Positions 1 to 11,621 of a stretch of 64,000 nucleotides of DNA are shown here, in pieces. Source of the stretch: Austropuccinia psidii (Eukaryota; Basidiomycota; Pucciniomycetes; Pucciniales; Sphaerophragmiaceae); assembly GCA_023105745.1 (NCBI GenBank), contig JALGQZ010000009.1:8902937-8966936 (forward strand), given 5' to 3'. Under the pieces are notes generated by a model that had not been told where the DNA came from, did not search any database, and saw nothing but the letters and a program-made list of their open reading frames with translations. A program made the translations under genes and the position numbers. How positions within the stretch are numbered: the stretch's first letter is position 1; each line of letters starts with the position of its first letter.

Positions 1-1
1 G

Positions 2-2817
2 ATAATATCTGCCATTCTATCATTAAGGTATAATTTACCCCACAGGGCTTCACGCATACTCAACCCCGCCCTGAACCTGCTGATCAAGTCCAGTATCTCA
101 AGCTCAGCTGGTCCCCCCGCTCCTGCATTCCATATACCTCAAGATCTGAGTACCATATTTGAACATCTCCAATTGGAGCCAGTGATTCAAAACTATATAT
201 GTTGTCCTCAATGTTTCTCTCTTAATGGCCTTACTGAATCAGTCACAACTGACCAACCCCACTGTCAACGCCATAATGACCCAAATGATCATGATCCCCC
301 TTGCACACAATCATTAGGCAAATTCATCTATTCATCTGAACCCCACACCCAAAACACAACCAACATGAAGCAAAAATTTATACCAACAAAACATTTCATT
401 TATCAACCATTCAAAAATTGGCTTGCCAGATTTCTCCAGCGGGCTGGAATTATGGACATTCTGCATCAACATCAACAATCCCAAACTCCCGAAGATTCCC
501 CAAAACGTGACGTCTGGGATGGATTGGTCTGGAGACGCTTCACTGGCACTAGAAATATCCATGACCCCCCATTCATGTCCATTCCTGGTGCATTGGCCTT
601 CTCCATATATGTGGACTGGTTTAATGCACATGGAAAGTCAACCCGGTTGGCTAGCATTGGACCTATCATGCTTATTTGTCTTAATCTCCCCCCAAGTGAA
701 AGATTGAAGCCCGAGAATGTCTATGTTGCAGGAATCATCCCTGGTCCGAAGGAGCCAACTGCGCTTCAATTGAATTATCTATTAATGCCACTCATCAACG
801 AGCTCAAAGAGCTATGGCAAGGTTACCATTTTGCACCCACCTCAACAGGTCCATCAGGATCCTTTATCCGTGTTGCCATCCTCACAGCCATTGCGGATGT
901 GGTTGCCATGCGCAAGCTTACTGGATTTATTTCCCATTCAGGAAACCACTTTTGTAATTTTTGCACCATTCACAAAGCTCAAATTGAAGAAATTGGTCCT
1001 CAATTTCACTACACGCGCTCATACCAAAGTCATAAATCAACCATTGCCAAATGGCTTCGGGCAACCCCACAACAAAGACAAGCAATTTTCTCTGAGTATG
1101 GAGTGCGATATTCAATTTTGGAAGACCTTCCGTATTGGGATGCAACCAGAATGGTTAATCTTGACATAATGCATAATTTAATACTTGGAATTTTGAAGGA
1201 TCATGCAACTTTCAAATTGTGCATTCCAGAGGCGAAATCAAAAATTTACTTCAGGTCCCGCAGGAAATCCAATGACACCAACAGTTCAGACTCAGATTCC
1301 ATGACCTCCAACAGCTCTCTTGATAAAATCACATTGAGAGAGGCCCGCTCCCTGAGAAGAGACGCAGCAAAAATAATAAATGAGCCACTCCCCACTACTT
1401 CCACCCGGAAAAACTACTTCCCAATGCCCACCCTTCACACAGAACATCCATCTAGTGGTTCTGCGGAGATTCCTTCATTTGATGCCGATTACATCCCCAC
1501 TTCTGAAATACCCTCTGAATTGGATATCACTGCACTGAGCGATCACCAGATCAAGGGTGAGGCTCTTGAGCATCTCCGACAAATCATATCTGATACCATA
1601 ATTCCCTCATCATGGACAAGAGTTCCCCGCAAAATGGGTTCCCCCTCTCATGGTAGCTTAAAAGCCGCTGAATGGGCTCTCTTATATAAGGTCTATATTC
1701 CATTTCTAATGCTCAGTCAACAGATGTCATTAGATGCACACCAATCCGCCAACACACAAAGAAAAATGGGTCAGTCAGAAGAACTTGCAAATGAACTAGC
1801 CAAGAATACATTCCATTTGATTAGTGCTATCAACATTGCCACAAGCTGGACTGTTTCAATAGATGATGCGACTGCATTTGCTGAACATTGGAAAAAATTC
1901 GGCCTTTCCAATCAACACCTGTTCCCAAAACAGAAAAGTAAACCAAATCATCATTTTGCTGATCATATTCCCGAACTCTTCCAACGTTGGGGCCCAGCAC
2001 AAGCCTCAGCCACATGGGGTTATGAGCGCTTGATTGGAGTATTTGCAAAGATGCCAACAAATAACAAGATATGTACGTCAATTAATAAGATCAATATATT
2101 CACATTGATGAAACACCTGAACTGAATAAGACTAACTTCTTGCAACTCTGAATAGATGATATAGATAAAACCTTACTTCAACATATCTGTCGATGTTCCA
2201 ACCTTTCCGTTCTCCTGAAATCCCCATCTGTGCCATGTGAAATAAAACAGCTTTTCGAATCACAGCCACCTGCCGTGTTCAATCACCATAAATATAACAA
2301 GCCATCCCGCCATGACCACCAAAATTATGCTTGCCTGGTTGAGTACTTACAGAATTTTCATTCCACAAGGGAAGTAGTTGATTGGATCAGCTTAGACACT
2401 ACCATGCAATCCACAAGTCCTCCCACTTCAAGGATTGTCTCACCTTGGTATTTTCCAGTTTCAAACATTAATATTGGGAACAATATATTTTCAACTGAAT
2501 CCAAAAATATCAGCAACAGTGTGATATGTTTTCTGAGGGGCAACTCACGACAATTTGGTATTATTGATAGCATTTTCAAAGTCTCTGAGCCATCTAGCAT
2601 ACTGAATAATAACTTTCTGATTTTAAAAACTTTGAAGATTGATGTGAATTTCCTACCAGATTGGCCGTATCTCAATATTTATAAAGCTGTTGGTTTTGAT
2701 GATGGACACTTGATTATATCAGAAGAAGAAATAGAAGGTAACTGTGGATTGTATGATAACAAAGCTCTGTCATTTGGACTGCTTGTAATGATAAAGCCGT
2801 TATTTCATGATATTTAG
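2..2817 (+). CDS. Plavaka/CACTA-like (EnSpm, Tnp2-type) DNA transposase, 5'-partial
   Basis: The reading frame is open from base 2, so the gene begins left of the window. It resembles the Plavaka/Tnp2 transposases of basidiomycetes, which cut and paste CACTA-type elements. Family signatures in order are DGLVWRRF, IPGALAFSIYVDWFNAHG, PPSERLKPENVYVAGIIPG, a Cys/His cluster (HFCNFCTIH), YWDATRMVNLDIMHN (acidic residue of the catalytic core), a HGSLKAAEW segment, PNHHFADHIP and YERLIGVFAKMPTNNK (likely catalytic Glu). The frame seems to stop at 2125, but an 83-bp intron at 2073-2155 (donor GTACGT, branch CTAAC at 2132, acceptor TAG) joins it in frame to the next exon, which continues with LLQHICRCSNLSVLLKS. 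The spliced part is 911 codons including the stop. No internal stop is seen, so it may be functional. Element termini are not visible. Confidence 0.82.
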
Positions 2818-3102
2818 TCTACAAAAATGCAAATCTCTCAGATTCATTAGCAATTTTGCTAGTGAAATCATTGCCTCAAAATTTAGTGACAGAGACATGC
2901 CATTGTGACAAGCAAAGCCCATTATTTCACATTGCCACAAAGAGCTTACTATTTTGACATTGGGTACAGTGTGAATAAGCCAAGTCCAATGATCAAATGA
3001 CCCACACACTCACCTTTCATAGCATCCAAAATTTCTAACTGCGCCATCATCATGTTGGAAGCGGAATCAGCTTTTGCGTACCCACACCCGCATGTGCACC
3101 CG
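2818..3102. other. no gene recognised
   Basis: AT-rich flank between the transposase stop and the minisatellite. Short open frames on the minus strand have no recognisable domain. It could hold a 3' UTR or a further exon of the transposase, but no convincing splice pair was seen. Confidence 0.5.
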
Positions 3103-3281
3103 CACACGCCAATGCACACGCACACCCACCCGCACACGCCAATGCACACGCCCACCCACCCGCACCCGCACACGCCAATGCACACGCAAACCCACCCGCA
3201 CACGCCAATGCACACGCAAACGCGCCCGCACACGCCAATGCACACGCAAACGCGCCCGCACACGCCAATGCACACGCACAC
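3103..3281. repeat. GC-rich 30-bp minisatellite, about 5.8 units
   Basis: Units begin with CACACGCCAATGCACACGC at 3103, 3133, 3169, 3199, 3229 and 3259 (last one partial). Unit lengths are 30, 36, 30, 30 and 30 bp, with a degenerate start near 3082. Because 30 and 36 are multiples of three and stop codons are absent, several frames on both strands are open and give periodic His/Pro/Thr, Arg/Thr or Ala/Cys peptides. It stands out from AT-rich surroundings. I see no start or splice context that shows it is translated. Confidence 0.93.
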
Positions 3282-3503
3282 TTCATGGATGACCTGGTGA
3301 AGTCAAACCCCCCGCCTACATCAAAACTGGCTGAAGGACATCTTTGATGTGTGTGTGTGCAAACAGGCGGGTCTGGTGTAATTTTTACCAATCATCGGAC
3401 GGTTGTGGGATGATCAGGTGGTGAGGAATCTGAGTTGAAGGCACAGGGGAACCAATATTATTGGATGTCACAGGATTTGGTGTAAGACCAGAGTGTGATG
3501 TGT

Positions 3504-3572
3504 GCTTGACGTTCGCTTGATTTTTGCTTGACGTGAGCTCGACTTTTATCCTGCTTGACGTTTGCTTGACGT
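3504..3572. repeat. dispersed GCTTGACGT words
   Basis: GCTTGACG occurs at 3504, 3529, 3553 and 3564, with related GCTTGATT and GAGCTCGAC between them. The spacing is irregular, so this is a cluster of short words rather than a true tandem array. TGACG(T) is a CRE/bZIP-like core, which may be chance. Confidence 0.5.
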
Positions 3573-3599
3573 GAAGTCAATCGCCGACGATTGACACGA

Positions 3600-4930
3600 G
3601 ATTCGCCCCGGTGTCTGATTCTTCTTCCTCTTTTAATTCTTGGGAGTTGTGGATGATGGGTTCATCACCTTTGTTTGTGTGAAGGAAGAAATTTTCTTCT
3701 TGTTTCTATTTCTCATAGAGAATCAGATCCTTTTCCAAGGTTTTTCTGCTTCTGCTGGACATTTCTTAAGTCCCTCCTGATAATCTGTTGTTTCTCCAGC
3801 CTTGAGTTCTGTCTATTGGTTTTTTCAAATTCTTCCCAAATTTGGGCCAAATTTGTGTTGAAGTCTTTGATGATTGTATCTGGGAAGGCATTTTATTGCT
3901 TCAGTGTTTTCATTTCTGAAATGACTTCTTGTACATGATCATATGTCCATTCCATTAATTTTCCAATGTTGGACCATAAGAAACTACTACCTCTGGAATC
4001 ATTGGTTACAAATATCTCAGTCAGTATTTTATCATGGATAGGCATAAGCTGAGGATCAATTTATTCTAAGCTAGCAACACTATTGGTAGGTACAATACCT
4101 TTTTGGATAAATCTTAAGCTTATTTCATTTAAGGAGCTGAGTCTTTCTTCTCATTTGTAAAAAAAGTCTTTTCTTCCATTTGGTCTCCATGTCCTCTTCT
4201 TGAATCTACCAGAGATGACTGAAAGGTCCTGGAGGACCATTCCATTGGCTTTCAAGTCCTGTAGCTTTTGGACTGCTGTGGGGAACATAGAATTTCTTCC
4301 TCCATGATTTGGTGTCCCTGAATCAGATCAGGCTCTTCCATATGCCAAGAATTATCTATGGCTTCAATTTCTGCCTCATTTCCTCTGATTCAGGTTTCTC
4401 TCTCTTCTGAGAGTATGAAATATCTGCTGAAATTGCTACTTTTTATTTATTTAAGAAGCCTTTGGCAAGCAATTATATTGAGTAAGATTTCCTAACTCCT
4501 TATTCCAATTTCTTCCCATTATTCTGTCATGGTGGGAATTTTGTTTTTCATACTCCATGTGAACAAGTCTTTCAGGAGTAGATGCATATGAGTAAATTTC
4601 CCTGCATCTGTTGAATCTTTTGGTTAGATTTGGTTGGATTTGGCTTGTCATTGGACTTTGAGCAGGAATTTACTGATGATAAGTCCCTGGCTGGTAATTT
4701 GATCCAGCAGGTGGTTGTTTTCTTCCTCTTTTTTCCCCCTTGTCAGATTTCTGGCTGATTTCTTGGGTATCTAAGATCTCTGAGAAATGGACGTTCCATT
4801 TCAAAAAATTACAAAAGGCAAAAGATACTGTAATTTCCAAGTTTTATTTACCTTCAGAAGGCCCTTGAAGATATTTTTGCTTCATACTCTTTGGAAATCG
4901 CCTTTGAAGCTTAGAAATGTTTTTTAAGAT
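3600..4930 (-). pseudogene. decayed minus-strand coding remnant, retroelement-like
   Basis: No long frame survives, but the minus strand gives protein-like stretches in shifting frames. Near 4865-4915 it reads KLQRRFPKSMKQKYLQGPSE. Near 4680-4800 a basic stretch contains SDKGEKRGRKQPAGSNYQPG. 4451-4651 encodes a 66-residue piece containing RFNRCREIYSYASTPERLVH. Near 3700-3780 a Lys/Gln-rich stretch is open. Basic, low-complexity segments followed by coiled-coil-like pieces suggest a gag-like protein, but I cannot name the family and no RT, protease or integrase motif is present. The boundaries are approximate. Confidence 0.3.
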
Positions 4931-7236
4931 ATTCTTTTCTTGTCCACCTTCTTTGTTGACAGATAGCTCTTTCTGTGATTGTGTCTAAAGTGGAATTTTT
5001 CTTTTTCCACGTGGAATAAAATAAAGGAAAATTGTTAATTCAACTTTAATTAATAAAAATTTTCAATCTTCTACTTTTATTTCTCCTTCATTTGGTTTAA
5101 TTTTTTGTAATTTGATTTTTGAAAAGATCTTATTCATTAATTTTTTGAAGAAATAACAGTTTTAAATATTTTTTTTACTTATTTTTATAAGTAAGATATT
5201 AAAAATAAAAGTTTTATTTGATTTTATTAAGCTTTTCTTTAAAAAATAAGTTATTCATTTCTTGAAGTTGAAAAAAATAATTGTCAATGGTTCAATTTCC
5301 CGTTTGAATTCCTCTCTTGAAGAAACAAAAGCTAAATATCATAATTTTACAATAATTTTGCATTCAAATTATTTTGGTTTTGGTTTTTCTTTTTATGTAA
5401 TTATTGATCAAGTAAAACAAATTTCAATCAGTTTTCTCCTCAATTTTAGTAAGAAAGATTTTATTTAATAATACTATTATTAACTTGAATATTATTGAGT
5501 TAGAATAATAGTAAATTTAGTGTCCAAATATTGATTGTTGGTTTCTCAATAAATATTAATATTTAAATTGATTTTTACACAATTTGGTAAAAACATATTC
5601 TTTTTAATTAGATACACTACTTGTGTATGAAGGTTACTTGAGCTCATTGATAATAATTAATTATTATTATTAAGTTTGATTTATGTTTTTGATTATTTAT
5701 CAAAAAAGGACTGAATCAATTTTTCCTCAACTGAAGCAAGAAAAGAGTTTTTAAATAAAGTTCAACTTGAATATTAAAGAATTAAATTATTAGTAATATT
5801 ATTACCTAAATATTTGTTGTTTAATTAAAAAAAATATATTAATATTTCAAGTAATTTTTATTAAATCTGGTAAAAAATAATGTTTTTTGACCTAAATATA
5901 CTACTTGTATATGAAAAGAACTTTGAATAATTAATTATAATGACTTGTTATTATTAGCTTTTGTGAAAAGTTTCAAATTTAAAGCCTTCAAGTGGGTAAA
6001 AAACAATGATAAAGAAATTATAAGAATGAGATTAAAACACAAAAAAACTCAAACTTGTACTTAATTTTATGGTGAAAAACATTCAAAAATAGTGAAAACA
6101 GTCCAAAAAAGTGCCAAAATACGTGAATAATCTCTTGAAAGAACAACCATTCCCCCAAAATGTCAGGGTGCGTCTATGAAATAGCTCAAAAAGTGTAAAT
6201 AAAAGCTAGCAATATGACTGTGATACTAGAGAAATCATTTTACATATGGTTAAAAGGCTCAACTGTTATGTGATAACAGTGATGATGAATCTACTGAGAT
6301 CCTTGGTTGCAATGATTTGATATCAATTGAATGTAAAAATAACCCCAATAATTAATTAATCTAATTATATCAATATGATTCTAAGAGTAGAATGTTATGA
6401 GACATTTTTACTATGTAAGGATGTCAATTAGTGATGATGGAATCCTTTTCCAGTGGAAAAGGCCTTCTTTTATCCCCTTTGGGGACTTTGAGGGGCTGTA
6501 AAGCTCTTCAAATGTCTTTAGAGTAATAATTTTGACTCTTGAGGCTGGATTGTGGTTCTGTACCATTATAGTCAGAATTGTGGTTTTGGGACCACAAATG
6601 ATCAGTCTGGATAAATGCAGGATGAAAAAACCCTTAAAGGGCCATGTAGTAACTTTGATGAAGTATCTATAGTGTTTTGATTACTAATAAAAGTCCTGTT
6701 GGGAAGGTCTAAGCTTTAAAAAACCATTATTTCAAGTATTTAGCCAGTACTGGTTGGTACAGGTTTGGTACAGAACAGTATTGGTCAAAAAGCTTACAAC
6801 CCAGATATCTCAGTCATTTTATAGGATATAAAAAACTCAAGAGTATAGGATTGAAGGCATTGATGTTCTCTTTAATTTTTTATCCTTTATTTTAGCTGTT
6901 CTTAAAAATTGCAAACATTATAAGGATTTATGGTTTGTAAATTCAAAGGCAGATATCTTTGTGAATTTAGAGGATATCACAGATTACATAATAAATAATT
7001 TTAAAGCTTGATGAGCTCCACCATCTGGTATACCTCACTGTACAGCTGTATGAATAAATGGAAAATATACAGGGGGTTATTTATATTGCTTTTTTCAGAA
7101 AAGATGTATTTGGTTTGTTAAGCCTTTGATCCAACATATCTATGCCAGTTCTGAAGCTACAGGGGTAAGGTATATCACAAATGAAAGCTCTCACTCAGAT
7201 CTTTAGTTTGGTTTTACTTTTATACAGGTCATAACC
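4931..7236. other. AT-rich DNA with a diverged ~285-bp tandem duplication
   Basis: There is no supported gene. Two adjacent related blocks lie at about 5425-5700 and 5710-5945. Both pass through a CAATCA/GAATCA-TTTTCCTCAA start, a TTATTAACTTGAATATTA-like core, TGGTAAAAA(A/C)AT, and ATACACTACTTGTGTATGA versus ATATACTACTTGTATATGA. From 6000 to 7236 the DNA is unremarkable apart from CTGTACAG-like words near 6745-6785 (TGGTACAGGTTTGGTACAG), which also occur in the LTRs further right. Confidence 0.45.
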
Positions 7237-8308
7237 ATGGCAATTAACCCTGTTGGACCTCAACATGGAAGACCCATGTCATGTCCAATTTATGGCAATT
7301 TGGCCATATCCAGAATCATTGGGCAAATTGGCCATTTCATCTTTTTTGGCCTTCTATGGCAATATCACCATCTGGGAACAGCTTGGCCCCTTCATCATCA
7401 TCAGGCCTTTCCTGGGCAGGCTTTGCTTTTGGGCAGTCTTTTGTATTTTGCCGTCAACAGGGAAAATACAGCCCAAAAGCCTGTATTTGGCTTTTTAAGC
7501 TTAAAATACAGATTTGCGCATTTCTGCACATTTTTTATATGTTAGAAATTTTAGTCCATTTTCCTATGTAACATGGTATATATGCCCAAACGGCCATATT
7601 AGGCCATTTGGGGCTTAATTGCACGATTTGCCAATTTTTTCACACTTTGTTCAAACACAGTTTTAAAGCTGTATTAGCTGTATTTGGCCAAGAACTCAAA
7701 AGTGGCAAAAACATCTAAAAATCACTTTTTCACCTCTGAAACCACCAAAACCCATTTTTCACTCATAGCCTCCTGGCATCATCCAAAAAGACCTTTGGCC
7801 ATTTTCATCATACAATGACCAAAATTTCCATGAATTGTTTTATACACCATTCTGCATCTTTTTTAACAAGCAATCCAATGGTGCCAATATCAAATGGTTA
7901 TTTCAAAATTCCATCAGGTCATCAAGGCATTACGTCACCCAGAGTATTCATCATGGCTAAAGGACAAGTGTTAACGTCAAATACCAATGACCCCATCAAG
8001 CAATCATTTGTTCTTCTTATTCACAGTATTCCTGCAAGGGAATACTGGCAGTACATTCTTGAGGGATATTCAAGAGTCAGTTCCAAAACCATTTGCCAAG
8101 GGTCAGTGCTCCATAAATCCACCTTGGCAACCACATTCATTCAGTACAGTCTGGATTGGTCAAGACCTGTATTGCATTCATACACCTTGGGAATTTATTT
8201 CAACCCAGTTCATTTTTCAATTTGGCAAGGTATACACTTAATCAAGCCATAAAATAAAGCTTCAAGGATTCAATACAGACCAGCTGTCAGCCTGAAGGAG
8301 TCAAGAGG
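7237..8308. other. probable old LTR or other non-coding repeat sequence
   Basis: Overlapping frames of 80-145 codons exist here (7237-7571, 7815-8252) in two or three frames at once, with no recognisable domain, so I read them as chance openness. The DNA is rich in TTTGGCCA, TATGGCAATTTGG and CTGTATTTGGC words, like the CTGTA-rich composition of LTR families B and C. The right end carries CAGCTGTCAGCCTGA just before the family-A LTR, which recalls the terminal CAGCCTGACA of family B. No second terminus or TSD was found. Confidence 0.3.
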
Positions 8309-10114
8309 TGAGCCTTAGAGGTATTTTCATATACCCAAAATACCACAAATAACAAAATAGGATATAAATATAAATAAAATAAATTTATTTATATTATCAA
8401 AATGAAAATTGAAATACAAATACAAATTTATATACAAAAATAAAAATTCAATTATAGTTCAAAATAAAAATTACATTATATTTTAAAATTGTGAAAATGG
8501 ATTTTTACTTGAAAAAAAGTGAGTAAAAATGAATTTTGATAAAATAAATGAAATTCAAATATTTTTGGTAAAACATTACATAAAATATATTATAACTTTT
8601 CATCCAATAGATAAACTTAAGAAAATTACTTCACTTTTGGATTCCTCATAAAAAATAAGGTGGGGTCACCTGTGGGTGAAATTTCTGTAACTCAACTCTA
8701 AATAAGCTCAAATTAAGTTTAAGTATTTTCTGTACAAAAGTTGAAAAGCCTAAAAACTTAATTTAATTCGCACCACATGTGGTGTCAACCATCAATTTTT
8801 GTGTTAAAATTGAGGTGTTGTGTGTAGCTTAGAAGTTAAGAGGAATTGAAGTATTTTCAATTGAAATGTCAAAATGTGAGCATGTATTACATAAGTGAAC
8901 TGTAATTTAGATATGAGGTAGCAATCATTATAGTTGTGTACTGTGAAATTTCAATTTAATTGTATGTGTAAATTACAAATACATTACATGATGTGGAATT
9001 AAAAGAAAAAAATAATTTGGAAAGATTAATTCTGAGGGGGAAAAGGTACTCTAGCTCCAAGGGGGAGCCAAACCCCCAAACTCCTTGCTGACAGGCATGA
9101 TATGTCAAAATTCACACAAGGGTTCATCACTTTTGGCCTGGAATTGAGTCACAGGGTCTGTGACTCAATTGATGATGAGGTTTTGATACCAACAAGGGCA
9201 GTTTTAACTGTTGCCAAGAGGGCAAAACTACCCTTAAGTTAAAGCAATCTCAGTAAAACCGTTTTAACTGGTTTCTACGTCTCTTACACACATTCTGACG
9301 TGTTTTGAAGGCTCTAGACCAGGTATTACTATAGTAACGGCTGATTTAAGGGTCTAAAATGGCTAAACCAGCCCTTTTTTGGTCTAAACCAGGGTTCAAT
9401 GCTGCCATAACTTGCTTTTCTGTTGTCAGAGTGTTTTCCACGACTGAAAAGAGTTAAATTTAATTTTGGAGTAAGAGAATTGATGGCTATAAAAGAATAT
9501 CTTCTTTTTCCCACTTTTCTCTTCATGTTAGAATCTTTTCCTTTTATAGTTAGTTTAAACACTCTTAAACCAATCAATAAAAGATTCCAACAGCATTTTT
9601 TATATCCATTTAAACCTCTTAACCACGTGAAAAATGCATTATAATCATTGTTTGTGACTCTTATAATCATTTTTACCCCTTGAACCACCCCATAAGTGAA
9701 TTAAAGCATCTTTCAGCACTGTTGACTTTGTGACTTTGTTTCCCAATTTACTCGGGTCACTTTTGGGAATGTTCTTTCTTTAAATATCTTTTTAAAAAAA
9801 ATTCCTTTAATTAATTGCTTTCAGTTATTTGCTCAATTAATTCCAATTGAAATTGCTCTTGAAGAAATTTCTTTTGTAGCCTTAAGTATGTCTTGTAGAG
9901 TATTTTTGGGTAAATTGTTATTATTGGTAAAACAATAAATCTTCAAAATATCATTGCTTTATACTTATAAGCTTAAGAACAATAAACTTGGTGTGTTTTC
10001 TCTTAAAAATACTATTTCATACTATTTTTTTAATTATATTTTACCTTATACAAATTTTGAGGACAGGAAAAGCACTTGATTTTTAATCAAAGTTTGATAT
10101 CAACATCTTAAACA
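8309..10114 (+). mobile_element. LTR of family A, copy 1 (about 1.8 kb, apparently solo)
   Basis: It begins TGAGCCTTAGAGGTATTTTC and ends ...ATCAACATCTTAAACA, where other copies end CACACCTTACA; TG...CA termini fit an LTR. It aligns end to end, in opposite orientation, with 11622-13424 and 29162-30982. Conserved internal stretches include a GTATTTTCATATACCC-type start, the GTGGGGTCACCTGTGGGTGA block, CTCTAGCTCCAAGGGGGAGC, a palindrome at 9144-9168, and TTGAGGACAGGAAAAG near the 3' end. Flanks are AGAGG and ACATC, so no TSD is visible. No internal region of the same family is attached on either side. Frames at 9329-9688 lie inside the LTR and are not genes. Confidence 0.88.
9144..9168. promoter_or_regulatory. 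palindrome with two bZIP-type (TGAGTCA/TGACTCA) sites, LTR-A copy 1
   Basis: Eleven-base arms TTGAGTCACAG and CTGTGACTCAA surround a GGT spacer. Each arm holds a perfect TGA(G/C)TCA core, the known Gcn4/AP-1 bZIP recognition sequence. A role as LTR enhancer is inferred from its retention in every copy of the LTR in this window. Confidence 0.6.
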
Positions 10115-11298
10115 ACATCTCAACCTTTCAAATATACCTGCCTCCTCTGACCCTGGGGGGCTCCCTCCCAGTTCATCAATATATTTTTATTTTATTTTAT
10201 CTTCAATTTCATTTCCTTCTGTTAAAGTGAATACTGATATTATCAAGTCAGTCCTTTAGCACCCTTTTCTTTTCTTTCTTTGCCTGTCATTGGATATTTG
10301 GTGGTCCTATCCTTACTAATTCCATTGTTCATTTTGGAAGGCTAAAAAGTTATTAAGGACTCAATTGGTTTGCTCTTTGGCCATTTTCCTTCTCTTTCAT
10401 CTTATTGCAACTCATCTTTGTACCTGCATATTTCTTAGAGGAATTCAATTCTTTTATTTTATTTTATTTATTCTTTGGAGTCTTACAAGTGAGGTTCCTG
10501 ATTTCTGAGTGTCAGACCAATCTTCTTTTCCACAAGAGTCCCTGTGACATTATATTAATTAACTGATAATTTCTTTTCATTCTTTTCATTCTTTCTTCAT
10601 AATTTGATTCACTCATTTCATTGAAATTATGACTCTTTAATGTTTATGAACTTTATTATTTATTTTCACCTCTCAAATTTCTCTCGTTCATTCTCAATTT
10701 TGAAAATCAAAAGCTGACCCAGTTTTGTTTCTGTTTCTCTTTTTAAATCTTATATCAAATCCGCAAATTTTCTTTCACTCATAATTCAGCCATTATCTCT
10801 AATTTCATTTGATTTTCAAATTGCTTATCAAATTATTCAGACACATTCTTCACATGAAGATTTGTATTGATTCATTCTTCAGGAAATTTTGATTTTGAAG
10901 AAGAACTCACCTGATTTTATTTGATTGATTGAGTTGACATAATTGATATTGACTTCAGGAAAATTGATTGACCTCAAGATTTTGTTAATTTTTCTTATTC
11001 TTGCAAATAAAGAATTTTGACATAAAATTGATTTTGCCTCAAGAATCTATTTGATTGGTTAATTTTTGAAAGATTTTTATTTTGATTGATTTGAAATATT
11101 GATTCATTGACTTGAAGATTTCATTTTGACATTTGATATATGGATTTACCTCAAGATTTCATTTTGATTGATTGATTTTTCTTCAAGACATTGATTCTGA
11201 TTTTGATTTTGACTTCAAGTTTCCAGTCAATTTTCCTCAATATTTTCACATTCAAATTGTTTATTTTATTAAATTCATCTCATTTTATTCCTGAAATC
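10115..11298. other. AT-rich leader-like region upstream of a gag remnant
   Basis: No gene is seen. The right half is rich in TTGATTGATT and GATTTTGA microsatellite-like tracts. By position it may be the 5' leader (and possibly LTR end) of the plus-strand gypsy element whose gag starts at 11299, but no terminus of that element was identified. Confidence 0.4.
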
Positions 11299-11621
11299 AT
11301 GCCTGTTCAACACTTACCTCCTGTTAGACAGACAAGATCGCAGGCAAGAGCTCAGGTGGTTCTCACTCCAACTCCAAGAGCTCCTCTTGATGGCACCCCA
11401 GTAGTTCCTGAGCTGAGGGCCCAATTAGACAGAGGACCCACTTTGGAAGGAGCAGCACCATCCAGGAAGGAAAGAAGAGGGCCAAGAAGATCAAGTTCAT
11501 TCTCAAGAGTGGTTGGAAAATTTCCAGGACTTTCAAGGACCACTTTTAAGGGTCCTGATGAAGATGGTGAATAGGAGGAGGAGCATTCTGTGGAAGAGGA
11601 AGAGTCTGATGATATTGAAGG
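11299..11621 (+). pseudogene. Ty3/gypsy gag N-terminus, cut off by an LTR insertion
   Basis: From ATG at 11299 the frame reads MPVQHLPPVRQTRSQARAQV and continues with a Pro/Arg/Ser-rich stretch. From memory this matches the gag N-terminus of an abundant chromovirus family of Austropuccinia psidii. An in-frame TAG at 11572-11574 (probably from GAG, in an acidic GEDGE/EEE run) breaks it, after which the acidic frame EEEHSVEEEESDDIEG continues until it runs into the LTR at 11622. The capsid and zinc-knuckle parts are absent. This is the target into which the minus-strand element on its right was placed. Without a matching right flank the insertion mechanism is unclear. Confidence 0.72.

Noticed and set aside
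3049..3391. Six overlapping frames over the minisatellite
   Set aside because: They follow from a stop-free 30-bp repeat. No single frame has gene-like flanks.
7237..8252. Overlapping open frames of 80-145 codons on the plus strand
   Set aside because: Two or three frames are open at once, there is no recognisable domain, and the DNA is rich in repeated TTGGCC/CTGTATTTGG words as in LTRs.
9329..9688. 119-codon minus-strand frame
   Set aside because: It lies inside LTR-A copy 1. The corresponding positions in other copies are broken.
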